Translations under genes and position numbers: made by a program | NCBI RefSeq assembly: GCF_016642265.1 | Contig: NZ_MRXX01000003.1 | Location: forward strand, 96,099 to 109,837 | DNA from: Streptococcus lactarius | GTDB taxonomy: Bacteria; Bacillota; Bacilli; Lactobacillales; Streptococcaceae | Reading direction: 5' to 3' | DNA: 13,739 nt | Part shown: piece by piece, positions 1-7,723 of the stretch | Layout of the letters: each line of letters begins with the position of its first letter | Position numbering within the stretch: position 1 is the first letter of the stretch | Notes under the pieces: generated by a model | What the model saw: only the letters and a program-made list of their open reading frames with translations | What the model was told of the DNA's origin: nothing | The model's database searches: none

Positions 1-1
1 C

Positions 2-58
2 TTGCTCGACAATCCAAAGAAAATTGAGAGGCCAGGACTTTTGTCCCAGCCTCTTTTT
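2..58 (-). repeat. Left copy of hairpin-plus-tail repeat
   Basis: This is a near-identical inverted copy of the sequence that ends the window. It begins with the 19-nt TTGCTCGACAATCCAAAGA, whose exact complement closes the window, and contains a hairpin with 11-nt arms and a 4-nt loop at about 28-53. Read on the minus strand the arms (GAGGCTGGGAC / GTCCTGGCCTC) pair fully if two G-U wobbles are allowed; on the plus strand the same two positions are A/C mismatches. A T6 run (54-59) follows on the plus strand, so it may also end transcription arriving from the left. GAGGCTGGGAC hairpins recur between genes in streptococcal genomes. No transposase is present. Confidence 0.8.
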
Positions 59-78
59 TATAACTTGACTCATTTCCA

Positions 79-87
79 TGGTATAAT
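79..87 (+). promoter_or_regulatory. Extended -10 promoter for the DUF1722 operon
   Basis: TGGTATAAT gives a perfect -10 hexamer (82-87) with the TGn extension. No convincing -35 lies 16-18 nt upstream; the TTGACT at 65-70 is only 11 nt away. Extended -10 promoters of this form work without a good -35 in streptococci. Transcription would start at about 94. Confidence 0.65.
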
Positions 88-112
88 GAGAGGACTATGG
101 ATAGAGAAGATC

Positions 113-120
113 AAAAGGAG
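113..120 (+). promoter_or_regulatory. Ribosome binding site choosing the GTG start at 127
   Basis: AAAAGGAG lies 6 nt before the in-frame GTG at 127. The upstream ATG at 97 would sit only about 3 nt after the predicted transcription start with no ribosome site, so the GTG is the better start. Confidence 0.6.
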
Positions 121-126
121 AAACGA

Positions 127-504
127 GTGGATCAAAAACATCACTGCCAAGTCCTATGGGCGAAAAATAAGTACCTGGTACTGAGTCGTTCCAGCAACAT
201 TTACAAGGAAATCCGGGAATACCTCAAGCAAGACCAGGTGGAGGTCAGCCACGTCGAGGACCTGATCCAGCAAGCGCTGGCCTTGCCAGAAAATCGTGGC
301 CAGGTCTCCAATGCCTTCCAGCATATCTGGGGCTATTTCAAAAAGCAGGCGACTCCTGAGGAAAAGGCGGACTTTATGTTGCTACTTGAGAAATACCAGC
401 ATGGCCAAGCTAGCCAAGAGGATCTGATCAAGGGGATCCAGACGCTCCTTGAGCACTACCCTAATCGCTACTTACAAGACTCGACGCTACTAGGAGGTCA
501 ATAG
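127..504 (+). CDS. DUF1722 (YbgA-like) domain protein
   Basis: This 125-residue protein starts at GTG 127 (ATG 97 would add 10 residues). It resembles the DUF1722/YbgA domain, which is found alone or fused to other domains in bacteria and has no firmly established biochemical role. Visible family features are an N-terminal WAKNKY-LVLSRSS segment followed by a helix, a central N-A-F-Q-H-I-W-G-Y-F-K-K stretch, and a C-terminal H-Y-P-N-R-Y-L segment. It has no signal peptide or membrane segment, so it is probably cytoplasmic. The stop codon TAG directly abuts the ATG of the next gene, whose ribosome site AGGAGGT lies inside this reading frame. The two genes are therefore probably translated together. 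The partner resembles a DNA-repair glycosylase, and YbgA-type domains are sometimes discussed with photolyase genes, which hints at DNA damage. That functional link is inference. Confidence 0.75.
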   Translation: MDQKHHCQVLWAKNKYLVLSRSSNIYKEIREYLKQDQVEVSHVEDLIQQALALPENRGQVSNAFQHIWGYFKKQATPEEKADFMLLLEKYQHGQASQEDLIKGIQTLLEHYPNRYLQDSTLLGGQ

Positions 505-870
505 ATGAGACTCTGGCACCAAGACTTGATTCCCAAACTCCCACGTCCCCAGCTCCTGGGCCAACACCGGGAATGCTGCGCCCTAAGGGGCAATGGCTGG
601 GGCAAGAAGCACGCGACGGTCAACTATGTCTTTGACTACTCGCCCTATCGCCTCTATGCCTATCACCGCCTGATCATGGAGGAGATGACCACTCGTGGCT
701 ACAAGGTCAGCCCAGAGTGGTGGGAGCCAACCTACCGAGGAAAGACCTGCCCAGCCTATCCAGAACTGGAAGAGGAAGCCTTGAGCACCCCTATCTATCC
801 CGAGCACCAGGCTACTTACCTCCAAGAATGTCTAGACAATCTAGCAGAAAAAGGGATTCATTTAGACTAA
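505..870 (+). CDS. TIGR02328 family / pyrimidine-dimer DNA glycosylase-like protein
   Basis: This 121-residue protein opens with MRLWHQDLIPKLPR, then LLGQHRE and ALRG-GWGKKHATVNYVF. That signature is typical of TIGR02328 proteins, which belong to the Pyr_excise group related to T4 endonuclease V. T4 endonuclease V cuts at UV-induced pyrimidine dimers using the N-terminal Thr2 amine and Glu23. Here Arg22-Glu23 fall at the same positions as in the T4 enzyme, but residue 2 is Arg, so the classical Thr2 nucleophile is absent. The length is close to the T4 enzyme (about 138 residues). The start is set by AGGAGGT at 491-497. The gene follows the DUF1722 gene without a gap and is followed at once by a strong terminator, so it ends the operon. 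The family assignment is firm; glycosylase activity is not proven. Confidence 0.8.
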   Translation: MRLWHQDLIPKLPRPQLLGQHRECCALRGNGWGKKHATVNYVFDYSPYRLYAYHRLIMEEMTTRGYKVSPEWWEPTYRGKTCPAYPELEEEALSTPIYPEHQATYLQECLDNLAEKGIHLD

Positions 871-871
871 G

Positions 872-902
872 AAAAAACGAACCAGACCAGGTTCGTTTTT
901 TT
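872..902 (+). terminator. Intrinsic terminator after the TIGR02328 gene
   Basis: A perfect stem of 12-nt arms (AAAAAACGAACC / GGTTCGTTTTTT) with a 6-nt loop runs into seven Ts. It starts 2 nt after the stop codon. The A-tract before and T-tract after would let it act in both directions. Confidence 0.9.
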
Positions 903-953
903 GCGCGAAAAACCAACAAAATGCTTTGAAATCGTTAATTTCTTTCCCAAACA

Positions 954-962
954 TGCTATAAT
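954..962 (+). promoter_or_regulatory. Extended -10 promoter for the hsdRMS-hamAB operon
   Basis: TGCTATAAT is a perfect -10 (957-962) with TGn extension. There is no good -35 at the usual distance: TTGAAA at 926-931 is 25 nt upstream. Transcription would begin at about 969, leaving a leader of roughly 108 nt before hsdR. Confidence 0.6.
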
Positions 963-996
963 AATAGGAGATTATGCACAGGAAAAGGATAGAAGG

Positions 997-1059
997 ATGA
1001 AGGCAGTAGCAACTCCAGAACTTGAGATTGAAAGATCAAGTACAATAGGAGTAGCATAG
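997..1059 (+). CDS. Possible 20-residue leader ORF before hsdR
   Basis: ATG 997 to TAG 1059 would encode MKAVATPELEIERSSTIGVA, preceded by purine-rich AGGAAAAGGATAGAAGG. It lies wholly within the predicted hsdR leader and ends 18 nt before the hsdR start. I do not recognise the peptide. It could be a leader peptide or a chance open frame. Confidence 0.25.
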   Translation: MKAVATPELEIERSSTIGVA

Positions 1060-1077
1060 CTTTAATAGGATGATGAT

Positions 1078-4000
1078 ATGAAAAGAGAAAAAGAGTTTTC
1101 AGAACTGACGAGGGTTCAAATCCCAGCAACATTGCACTTGATGCGACTAGGATATACATATCTGCCGCACAATGGGAAAGAGTTAAAAGAAAGAGACCCA
1201 GAGACGAATATTCTGGTATCTATTTTTAGAGAGCAATTTTTGAAGTTCAATAATTATGCGACAGATGTGGATGTTGAACGAGAGCTAAGTAATATCAAGT
1301 TGGAACTAGACCAAAATGATCTGGGACGGGCTTTTTACAAACGAATCATCGGAGAAACAAGTGCGACCTATATTGATTGGGAACATCCTGAAGCCAATAC
1401 CTTTCATCTCGCGCTTGAGGTTACTTGCCAAAATGGGCAAGATGAATTCCGCCCAGATATCGTTATTTTTGTCAATGGTCTGCCTCTTTCTTATATCGAA
1501 GTGAAACAGCCCAATGCTATCCGTGATGGAAAGACAGGGATTCAGTCAGAACAAGACAGAACCAGATACCGTTTTGAAAATCGTAAGTTCCGTCGCTTTA
1601 ATAATATTACCCAGTTGATTGCCCTATCTGATAACCTGCCTTACATCAGTGGACAAGGCCAGCAAAAACAGGGTTCTTATTACGGTTCAAATGCCTATTC
1701 AAAAACCAAGTTTAATGCATTCAAGGAGGAAAGAGGAGAAGATTTCCTTCATTCCCTTGCCACGCTAACCGAGTACCAAATCGACTTTGTCTTAGAAGAC
1801 ATGAAGCGCTTTGCTCTCAAATCTCAGCCAGAGTTTACAACAAACCTAAACCCAGATACACCTTGCAATGCCTTCCTGTCTTCTTTGTACCAGAAGGAAC
1901 GTCTGCTCTTTATGCTTCGTTTTGGTCTGGTCTATGTCGAAGAAGAGAGCAAGGATGGACAGATGCAACTGCAGAAGCACGTCATGCGTTATCCTCAGTA
2001 TTTTGCAACACGTGCTATCGAAGAAACGATCGCAAAAGGTGTTAAGAAGGGGGTTATCTGGCATACCCAAGGTTCAGGTAAGACTGCCTTGGCTTTCTTC
2101 AATATCCGCTATCTAACCAACTATTTCTCAAAAGAGGGAATCATTCCTCAGTTTTACTTTGTTGTCGATCGTCTGGACTTGGCTGACCAAGCGTTTAAAG
2201 AATTCACCAAACGAGGACTCAAGGTTAAACGCATCAATAACCCACAAGAGCTCAATCATAAACAAGACGGCTATGATGTGGCTGTGGTCAATATCCAGAA
2301 ATTTAAGGATGATTCAGATTTGACCGACCGCTCTGGCTATGACCTCAATCGTCAAAATATCTACTTTATCGATGAAGCCCATCGATCATACAATGAACGA
2401 GGATCCTACCTGCCAAATCTCTATCAGGCTGACACCAAGGCCATTAAAATCGCCTTGACTGGAACTCCATTGATCACCTATAAGAAAGATGGCAAGACCA
2501 AGGAAAGTCATGCGACCACGCGTGATATCTTTGGGGATTACATCCACAAATACTACTACAACCAGTCTATCGATGACGGCTTTACCCTACGCCTGATGCG
2601 AGAGGATATCGAGACCTCCTATAAGGACAATCTCAGATCCATCAACGAAGAGATCCAACGTGGTGACCTTTCCAAGGAAGATATCTTTGCCCATCCTCAC
2701 TATGTGGAACCCATGCTAGACTTTATCATTGAGGACTTCAATCGTGCGCGTGATCTGGTCTTTGATGATCAGACCATCGGTGGCATGATTGTTTGTGATT
2801 CGTCTAAGCAGGCACGTGAGCTTGAAAAGCAATTAGAAGAACGTCGTCAAGCTGGCTCGACCAACTTGACTTCAGCTCTCATACTTCACGATGAGGGAGA
2901 CAAGGAAGAGAAGAAGGACAAGGTTGACGCTTATAAGGAAGGCAAGATTGACCTTGTCATCGTCTACTCCATGCTTCTGACAGGTTTTGATGCCCCTCGT
3001 CTCAAACGCCTCTACCTAGGGCGCAAGATCAAGGCTCACAACCTTTTGCAGACTCTAACTCGTGTCAATCGTCCCTACAAGGACTATCTCTTTGGCTATG
3101 TTATTGACTTTGCAGACATCTCGAAAGAGTTTGACAAGACCAATCGTGCCTATCTAGAAGAGCTCAACCAAGAGTATGATACGACCCTGACAGGTGAAAA
3201 TGGTGAGGATGTTTTTGGCTCACTCTTTGTACCTGCAGATGAGATTTCTCATGAGTTAAAGAAGACTGAGCAAATCTTGATTGACTATCCAACGGACAAT
3301 CTGGAATACTTCTCCCAAGCCATCAATGACATAAAGGATAAGAAGCAGTTAATTGATCTTCGGAAAGCTTTGGAGTCCATCAAGCAGTACTACAATATCG
3401 CTCGTCTCCTTGGCTACCATCACTTGCTCGATCAGATTGACATTGCACAAATCGCAACCTTGCTCAATATCCTCTCCAGACGCATGCTGACTCTGTCCTT
3501 GATTGATCAGCCGGACAATTTTTCTAGTCGGACGCTCTTAAATCTAGCTATGTCTCAGACCAGCTTTAGTTTTATCAAGATCGCTGAGGAAGAACTCCGT
3601 TTAGCGGCCAATGATTTGGATGACTGGAGTCGTCGTGTTGCTGGAGGGATCAAAGGACAGCGCGATGAGAAAGACCCTGAGTGGGTTTCACTCTACGAGG
3701 AATTCCAACGTATCATGAAAAAACACCTGATCCATGGACAAGAAGGCTATACCATGGAGAATATAAAAGAGACACAAAAGGCCTATGAAGCTTTATTTGA
3801 GTCAGTGGAAGATTACAAGTCTCGTATGCGACGTCTGAGCATGAATTTTAATGGGGATCAAATGGCAGCTCGCTCTTACAAACATGTGACCAACTCGACC
3901 ATGGTCAGTGAGTTTCCTGCTGTCTACCATGTTATTAAAGGTTCTAAAGTCAGACTCGATCATAAAATCGGTCAAAACCAAGGGGTATTAGATAACGATG

Positions 4001-4140
4001 ACTTCCTCAAAAAAATGATTCGAGAAGAAGCTCGGATCGAAATGAAAACGAACCAAACTGCTAGTAGCTTGACACGAGAGGACTTTAACCGTCTTGTCGA
4101 GTCGCTATTTGAAGAATATGAACAGGAATACCAACACTAA
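1078..4140 (+). CDS. hsdR: Type I restriction enzyme, endonuclease/translocase subunit HsdR
   Basis: The 1020-residue protein is of normal length for the family. The N-terminal nuclease domain shows the PD-(D/E)XK pattern, with Asp127 in RPDIVIF and Glu141-Val-Lys143 in YIEVKQP. The translocase motor follows: Walker A GSGKT at 332-336, DEAH at 432-435, TGTP at 461-464 and the motif VI-like TRVNRP at 661-666. The C-terminal helical part probably docks on HsdM. HsdR joins HsdM and HsdS, pumps DNA past the complex with ATP, and cuts unmodified DNA away from the recognition site. The start ATG has AATAGGA 7 nt upstream. Its TAA overlaps the hsdM ATG by one base (TAATG), indicating coupled translation. 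All catalytic motifs are intact, so it is probably functional. A 60-nt sample (2281-2340) is 43% GC, clearly higher than in hamB. Confidence 0.95.
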   Translation: MKREKEFSELTRVQIPATLHLMRLGYTYLPHNGKELKERDPETNILVSIFREQFLKFNNYATDVDVERELSNIKLELDQNDLGRAFYKRIIGETSATYIDWEHPEANTFHLALEVTCQNGQDEFRPDIVIFVNGLPLSYIEVKQPNAIRDGKTGIQSEQDRTRYRFENRKFRRFNNITQLIALSDNLPYISGQGQQKQGSYYGSNAYSKTKFNAFKEERGEDFLHSLATLTEYQIDFVLEDMKRFALKSQPEFTTNLNPDTPCNAFLSSLYQKERLLFMLRFGLVYVEEESKDGQMQLQKHVMRYPQYFATRAIEETIAKGVKKGVIWHTQGSGKTALAFFNIRYLTNYFSKEGIIPQFYFVVDRLDLADQAFKEFTKRGLKVKRINNPQELNHKQDGYDVAVVNIQKFKDDSDLTDRSGYDLNRQNIYFIDEAHRSYNERGSYLPNLYQADTKAIKIALTGTPLITYKKDGKTKESHATTRDIFGDYIHKYYYNQSIDDGFTLRLMREDIETSYKDNLRSINEEIQRGDLSKEDIFAHPHYVEPMLDFIIEDFNRARDLVFDDQTIGGMIVCDSSKQARELEKQLEERRQAGSTNLTSALILHDEGDKEEKKDKVDAYKEGKIDLVIVYSMLLTGFDAPRLKRLYLGRKIKAHNLLQTLTRVNRPYKDYLFGYVIDFADISKEFDKTNRAYLEELNQEYDTTLTGENGEDVFGSLFVPADEISHELKKTEQILIDYPTDNLEYFSQAINDIKDKKQLIDLRKALESIKQYYNIARLLGYHHLLDQIDIAQIATLLNILSRRMLTLSLIDQPDNFSSRTLLNLAMSQTSFSFIKIAEEELRLAANDLDDWSRRVAGGIKGQRDEKDPEWVSLYEEFQRIMKKHLIHGQEGYTMENIKETQKAYEALFESVEDYKSRMRRLSMNFNGDQMAARSYKHVTNSTMVSEFPAVYHVIKGSKVRLDHKIGQNQGVLDNDDFLKKMIREEARIEMKTNQTASSLTREDFNRLVESLFEEYEQEYQH

Positions 4141-5744
4141 TGAATGAAACATACAAAGTCCAAGTCCAAGACTTGGTAGACGATTTGAAAGCCGTCTTTA
4201 CCCATGCGGGACTAGGAGGAGAAGCGGGTGAGTACAAACTCCTCACCCAGTCTTTTCTCTACAAGTTTTTAAACGACAAGTTTTTGTATCAAGCCAAGAT
4301 CCTAGATGAATCCAACACCTATGAAAACTTGTTGGCTATGAGTGAGGAAGACTATGACTGGCTTTTGGAGGATATCGGTACTAGCACGGCTTGGCTCAAG
4401 CCGGACCAGCTGATCGAAAGTCTCCACCGTCAGCAAAACGAAGCGACTTTTTACGAAACTTTTGAAAATACCCTCAACCAAATCGCCATTGACAATAACG
4501 ATATCTTCTCTGTTCATACAGAAGGAGACACAACGGTTCGTCTCTTTACTGAGCGTCTGATTACCGATAACATCTCAGATAGTAGTAAGCGCAACGAGGT
4601 GGCAAAATCCATCATCAATCTTCTTGCACGAGTTAAGTTTGATGAAGCTATTTTTTCACAAGGTTTTGACTTTTTCTCTACCCTCTTTGAGTATATGATC
4701 AAGGACTACAACAAAGATGGTGGGGGGACCTATGCTGAGTACTATACACCTCACTCAGTGGCTAAAATTATCGCAGATATCTTAGTGGGAGATGATAAAC
4801 CTCAAAACGTGCGGATCTATGACCCGTCAGCAGGTTCAGGTACCTTGCTTATGAATCTGGCTAGTCGTATTGGAGTGGAAAAAACTACAGTCTATAGCCA
4901 GGATATCTCGCAGAAGTCCTCTAATCTCCTCCGTCTTAATCTGATCTTGAATGGACTGCAACACTCCATCCATAATATCGTTGAAGGAAATACCATTTTG
5001 CGGAATCGTCATCCTGAAAAAATGGACTATATCGTGTCTAACCCTCCTTTCAAGCTGGACTTTTCAGAGTGGCGTGACCAAGTGGAGACCTTGCCAGAAG
5101 CCAGTGAGCGTTTCTTTGCAGGTGTGCCAAAGGTTCCAGCTAAGTCTAAGGACAAGATGGCAATCTATGAGCTCTTTGTCCAGCATATCATCTACTCCTT
5201 GAAGCCAGACGGCCAAGCAGCTGTTGTCTTGCCGACAGGCTTTATCACGGCCCAGTCAGGGATTGACAAGACCATCCGTCAATACTTGGTGGACAATCAA
5301 ATGCTGGCTGGTGTTGTATCTATGCCGTCCAATATCTTTGCGACGACAGGTACCAACGTCTCTATTCTCTTTATCGATAAGAAAAACAAGGGCGATGTCG
5401 TCCTCATCGATGCCTCAAACCTAGGAACCAAGGTCAAGGAAGGCAAGAACCAAAAGACCGTGCTCTCTCTTGAGGAAGAGCAGAAGATCGTAGAGACATT
5501 TATCAAGAAAGAAGCCGTCGAGGACTTTTCTGTCACCGTCTCCTATGAGGATATCAAGGAGAAAAACTACTCTCTCAGCGCAGGTCAATACTTTGACATC
5601 AAAATCGACTATGTAGATATCACAGCAGAAGAGTTTGAAGCAAAGATGACCGTCTTTCAAGATAAACTAACAGACCTCTTCCAGCAATCGCATGCATTGG
5701 AGCAGGAGATTGAAGAGCAAATGAAGGGGTTGAAGTATGAGTGA
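4140..5744 (+). CDS. hsdM: Type I modification methyltransferase subunit HsdM
   Basis: The 534-residue protein has an N-terminal helical domain of HsdM type (about 1-150), then an N6-adenine methyltransferase core. The S-adenosylmethionine loop is DPSAGSGTL (228-236), preceded by the conserved YYTPHSVAK segment near 201, and the catalytic NPPF is at 301-304. Two HsdM subunits with one HsdS make the modification enzyme that protects host DNA; the same complex with HsdR restricts foreign DNA. The C-terminal end is charged and probably coiled-coil (about 495-534), as expected for contact with HsdS. It starts by a one-base overlap with hsdR and ends with an 8-nt overlap with hsdS, so the three subunits are translationally linked. 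I see no disruption. Confidence 0.96.
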   Translation: MNETYKVQVQDLVDDLKAVFTHAGLGGEAGEYKLLTQSFLYKFLNDKFLYQAKILDESNTYENLLAMSEEDYDWLLEDIGTSTAWLKPDQLIESLHRQQNEATFYETFENTLNQIAIDNNDIFSVHTEGDTTVRLFTERLITDNISDSSKRNEVAKSIINLLARVKFDEAIFSQGFDFFSTLFEYMIKDYNKDGGGTYAEYYTPHSVAKIIADILVGDDKPQNVRIYDPSAGSGTLLMNLASRIGVEKTTVYSQDISQKSSNLLRLNLILNGLQHSIHNIVEGNTILRNRHPEKMDYIVSNPPFKLDFSEWRDQVETLPEASERFFAGVPKVPAKSKDKMAIYELFVQHIIYSLKPDGQAAVVLPTGFITAQSGIDKTIRQYLVDNQMLAGVVSMPSNIFATTGTNVSILFIDKKNKGDVVLIDASNLGTKVKEGKNQKTVLSLEEEQKIVETFIKKEAVEDFSVTVSYEDIKEKNYSLSAGQYFDIKIDYVDITAEEFEAKMTVFQDKLTDLFQQSHALEQEIEEQMKGLKYE

Positions 5745-6999
5745 GTTTAAAACCTATACTATAGAACAACTGTGTATCGTTGGTTCAAGTAAAAGAGTAC
5801 ATTTATCTGATTACGTTCAGCAAGGAGTGCCATTTTATAGAAGTAAAGAAGTGATTGAACTTTCAAGTGGGAAGAACATTTCCGAACAATTATTTATTTC
5901 TCCAGAAAAGTACTCTGAAATAAAATCAAAATTTCCGGTTCCTCAAGAGAATGATGTACTTATTACAGCTGTAGGGACGATAGGTGAGATTTTGGTTGTA
6001 AAAGATCCGAATTTTTATTTTAAAGATGGAAATTTAATTTGGTTAAGAAATATAAATTTTGACATAATTGATATAGATTACCTATACTACTTTTTAAAAT
6101 CTGATTTATTTCAGAAAACAATCAAATATAACAACATAGGGGCGGTACAGAAAGCTTTAACTATCGATTTTTTAAAAACTGTAAAAATAACATTACCATC
6201 ATTAGATAATCAAAGAAAATTGATTTCTGTTTTAAAATCAATTGATAAAAAACTGAAAATCAACAATCAAATCAACCAAGAGTTGGAAGCCATGGCTAAG
6301 ATCCTCTATGACTACTGGTTTGTGCAGTTTGATTTCCCAGACCAGAATGGCAAACCCTACAAATCATCAGGCGGAAAGATGGTCTATAACCCAGAACTCA
6401 AACGCGAAATCCCAGAGGGGTGGGGAGTGGCAAAAATAGAAGACATAGCTCAAACTGGTTCTGGTGGGACACCAAAATCTACAAATGTTTCATACTATTC
6501 AAATGGTGAAATACCATGGATAAATAGTGGAGAGTTAGAGCAAACCGTTATTACAAGTACTTCTAATTTTATTACAGAAGAAGGGTTAAATAATTCTAGT
6601 GCGAAGTTATTCCCTAGTGGGACAATTCTAGTTGCTATGTATGGAGCAACGGCAGGAAAAGTTAGCTTTTTAACTTTTGAAGCATCAACAAACCAGGCAA
6701 TATGTGCGATTATGTTAAATGATATTAGGATGCGTTATTATCTCAAAAATGTAATTGAGGACTTATATCAGTATCTTGTTAAGTTGAGTACAGGTTCTGC
6801 AAGAGATAATCTCTCACAGGATATGATTAAAAATATAAAAGTAGTTATCCCTTCAAATGATATTTTAGATAGATATTATGATTTTTCTAATAATATCATT
6901 AAAGAAATAACTAAAAAACAACAAGAAAATGAACAACTCACCCAACTTCGAGATTGGCTCTTGCCAATGCTGATGAATGGACAGGTGAAGGTGGGGTAG
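5737..6999 (+). CDS. hsdS: Type I specificity subunit HsdS with two recognition domains
   Basis: The 420-residue protein has the classical layout. A first target recognition domain (about 1-155) is followed by a central conserved helical region (about 160-225, including QINQELEAMAKILYDYWF). A second recognition domain (about 226-380, beginning GGTPKS) is followed by a C-terminal conserved coil (about 381-420, ending LRDWLLPMLMNGQVKVG). It sets the DNA sequence recognised by both methylation and cleavage. The conserved regions are moderate in GC (29/60 at 6361-6420) but the first recognition domain is extremely AT-rich (10/60 at 6001-6060). That points to exchange of recognition domains from other strains. 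No second hsdS or invertase gene is present, so on-the-spot phase variation is not evident. Hachiman hamA begins 28 nt downstream. Confidence 0.95.
   Translation: MSEFKTYTIEQLCIVGSSKRVHLSDYVQQGVPFYRSKEVIELSSGKNISEQLFISPEKYSEIKSKFPVPQENDVLITAVGTIGEILVVKDPNFYFKDGNLIWLRNINFDIIDIDYLYYFLKSDLFQKTIKYNNIGAVQKALTIDFLKTVKITLPSLDNQRKLISVLKSIDKKLKINNQINQELEAMAKILYDYWFVQFDFPDQNGKPYKSSGGKMVYNPELKREIPEGWGVAKIEDIAQTGSGGTPKSTNVSYYSNGEIPWINSGELEQTVITSTSNFITEEGLNNSSAKLFPSGTILVAMYGATAGKVSFLTFEASTNQAICAIMLNDIRMRYYLKNVIEDLYQYLVKLSTGSARDNLSQDMIKNIKVVIPSNDILDRYYDFSNNIIKEITKKQQENEQLTQLRDWLLPMLMNGQVKVG
6975..6999 (+). repeat. hsdS 3' end, left copy of a 25-nt imperfect direct repeat
   Basis: The last 25 nt of hsdS match 10232-10256 at 19 of 25 positions, and all six differences are transitions. 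The pair brackets hamA-hamB. Confidence 0.45.
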
Positions 7000-7027
7000 A
7001 TTATTTAGAGAAAGGAGTTTGTTTCTG

Positions 7028-7723
7028 ATGGGTGATGTGATTGAATGTTTTAATATATCAGATAAAGGGCATTCCCTTTCAAACGTGATTTTTATTAGGA
7101 TAGAGCCCAGTGATTTAAAGGTTACAATTAATGATATTATTTCCTCTTTAAACAATCTTTCTTGGATTGAGACTTTTGATGAAGAATATATAAAGAATTC
7201 TTTTGAGATTCGAGCTAATGCGACAGCTGAGCGTTTATCAAGTCAGTTAAAACATTTTCAACAGGATAAAGTCACTACTGAAATAGGAGAAACAGTAGTA
7301 TCAGAATTATCGAGACTGGCTATAGTTAATGAATTAGATTATCTCGACATTCCTTTAGCTGAATTGTTCAAACAGCAGATTGCTGGTAATCCTGGTTTTG
7401 ACTTTTTTTCTGAGACACTATCTCAATTTATAGTATTTGGAGAAGCTAAATATGTTTCGAATAGTAATGGATATGGTAAATCACTGGCACAAATAGAACG
7501 TTTTATCAGGGAAAAGAGAGATGTTTCTGATTTAAATGATATAGATAAATTTGTTTCTATAACATCTTTAAACAATCATACTCAAAATCATAAAGCTTTT
7601 GCATGTGCTTTTTCTGCTACAAGTATTGAGACAGAAACTATAATTAATCATATTTTAAAAAATAAAAATTTTAATAAAATAAAATATCATAAAGAAATAA
7701 TTCTAATTGCGGTGAACGTTTAA
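7028..7723 (+). CDS. hamA: Hachiman defence protein HamA (DUF1837 nuclease)
   Basis: The 231-residue protein matches the HamA/DUF1837 family. Its diagnostic segment is GNPGFDF (Asp125) followed by FGEAKYV (Glu139-Ala-Lys141), a PD-(D/E)XK-like active site. HamA is the nuclease-like effector of the Hachiman anti-phage system, held in complex with the helicase HamB and released to act on DNA when infection or DNA damage is sensed. Those mechanistic details come from published family work, not from this sequence. ATG 7028 is chosen because AAAGGAG ends 10 nt upstream; a TTG at 7019 would extend the frame but sits too close to that site. It is 28 nt after hsdS and its TAA overlaps the hamB ATG by one base. 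The gene is much richer in AT than hsdR or hsdM, a sign of separate acquisition. Confidence 0.92.
   Translation: MGDVIECFNISDKGHSLSNVIFIRIEPSDLKVTINDIISSLNNLSWIETFDEEYIKNSFEIRANATAERLSSQLKHFQQDKVTTEIGETVVSELSRLAIVNELDYLDIPLAELFKQQIAGNPGFDFFSETLSQFIVFGEAKYVSNSNGYGKSLAQIERFIREKRDVSDLNDIDKFVSITSLNNHTQNHKAFACAFSATSIETETIINHILKNKNFNKIKYHKEIILIAVNV

Noticed and set aside
97..126. Upstream ATG start for the DUF1722 gene
   Set aside because: It lies about 3 nt after the predicted transcription start without a ribosome site, whereas GTG 127 has AAAAGGAG at good spacing. It cannot be excluded.
5737..6999. Phase-variable, invertible hsdS locus
   Set aside because: There is one complete hsdS, no partial silent copies with inverted repeats and no recombinase gene; only a 25-nt tail remnant exists.
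7019..7027. TTG start extending HamA by three residues
   Set aside because: It begins 1 nt after the AAAGGAG site, too close for initiation; ATG 7028 is at workable spacing.
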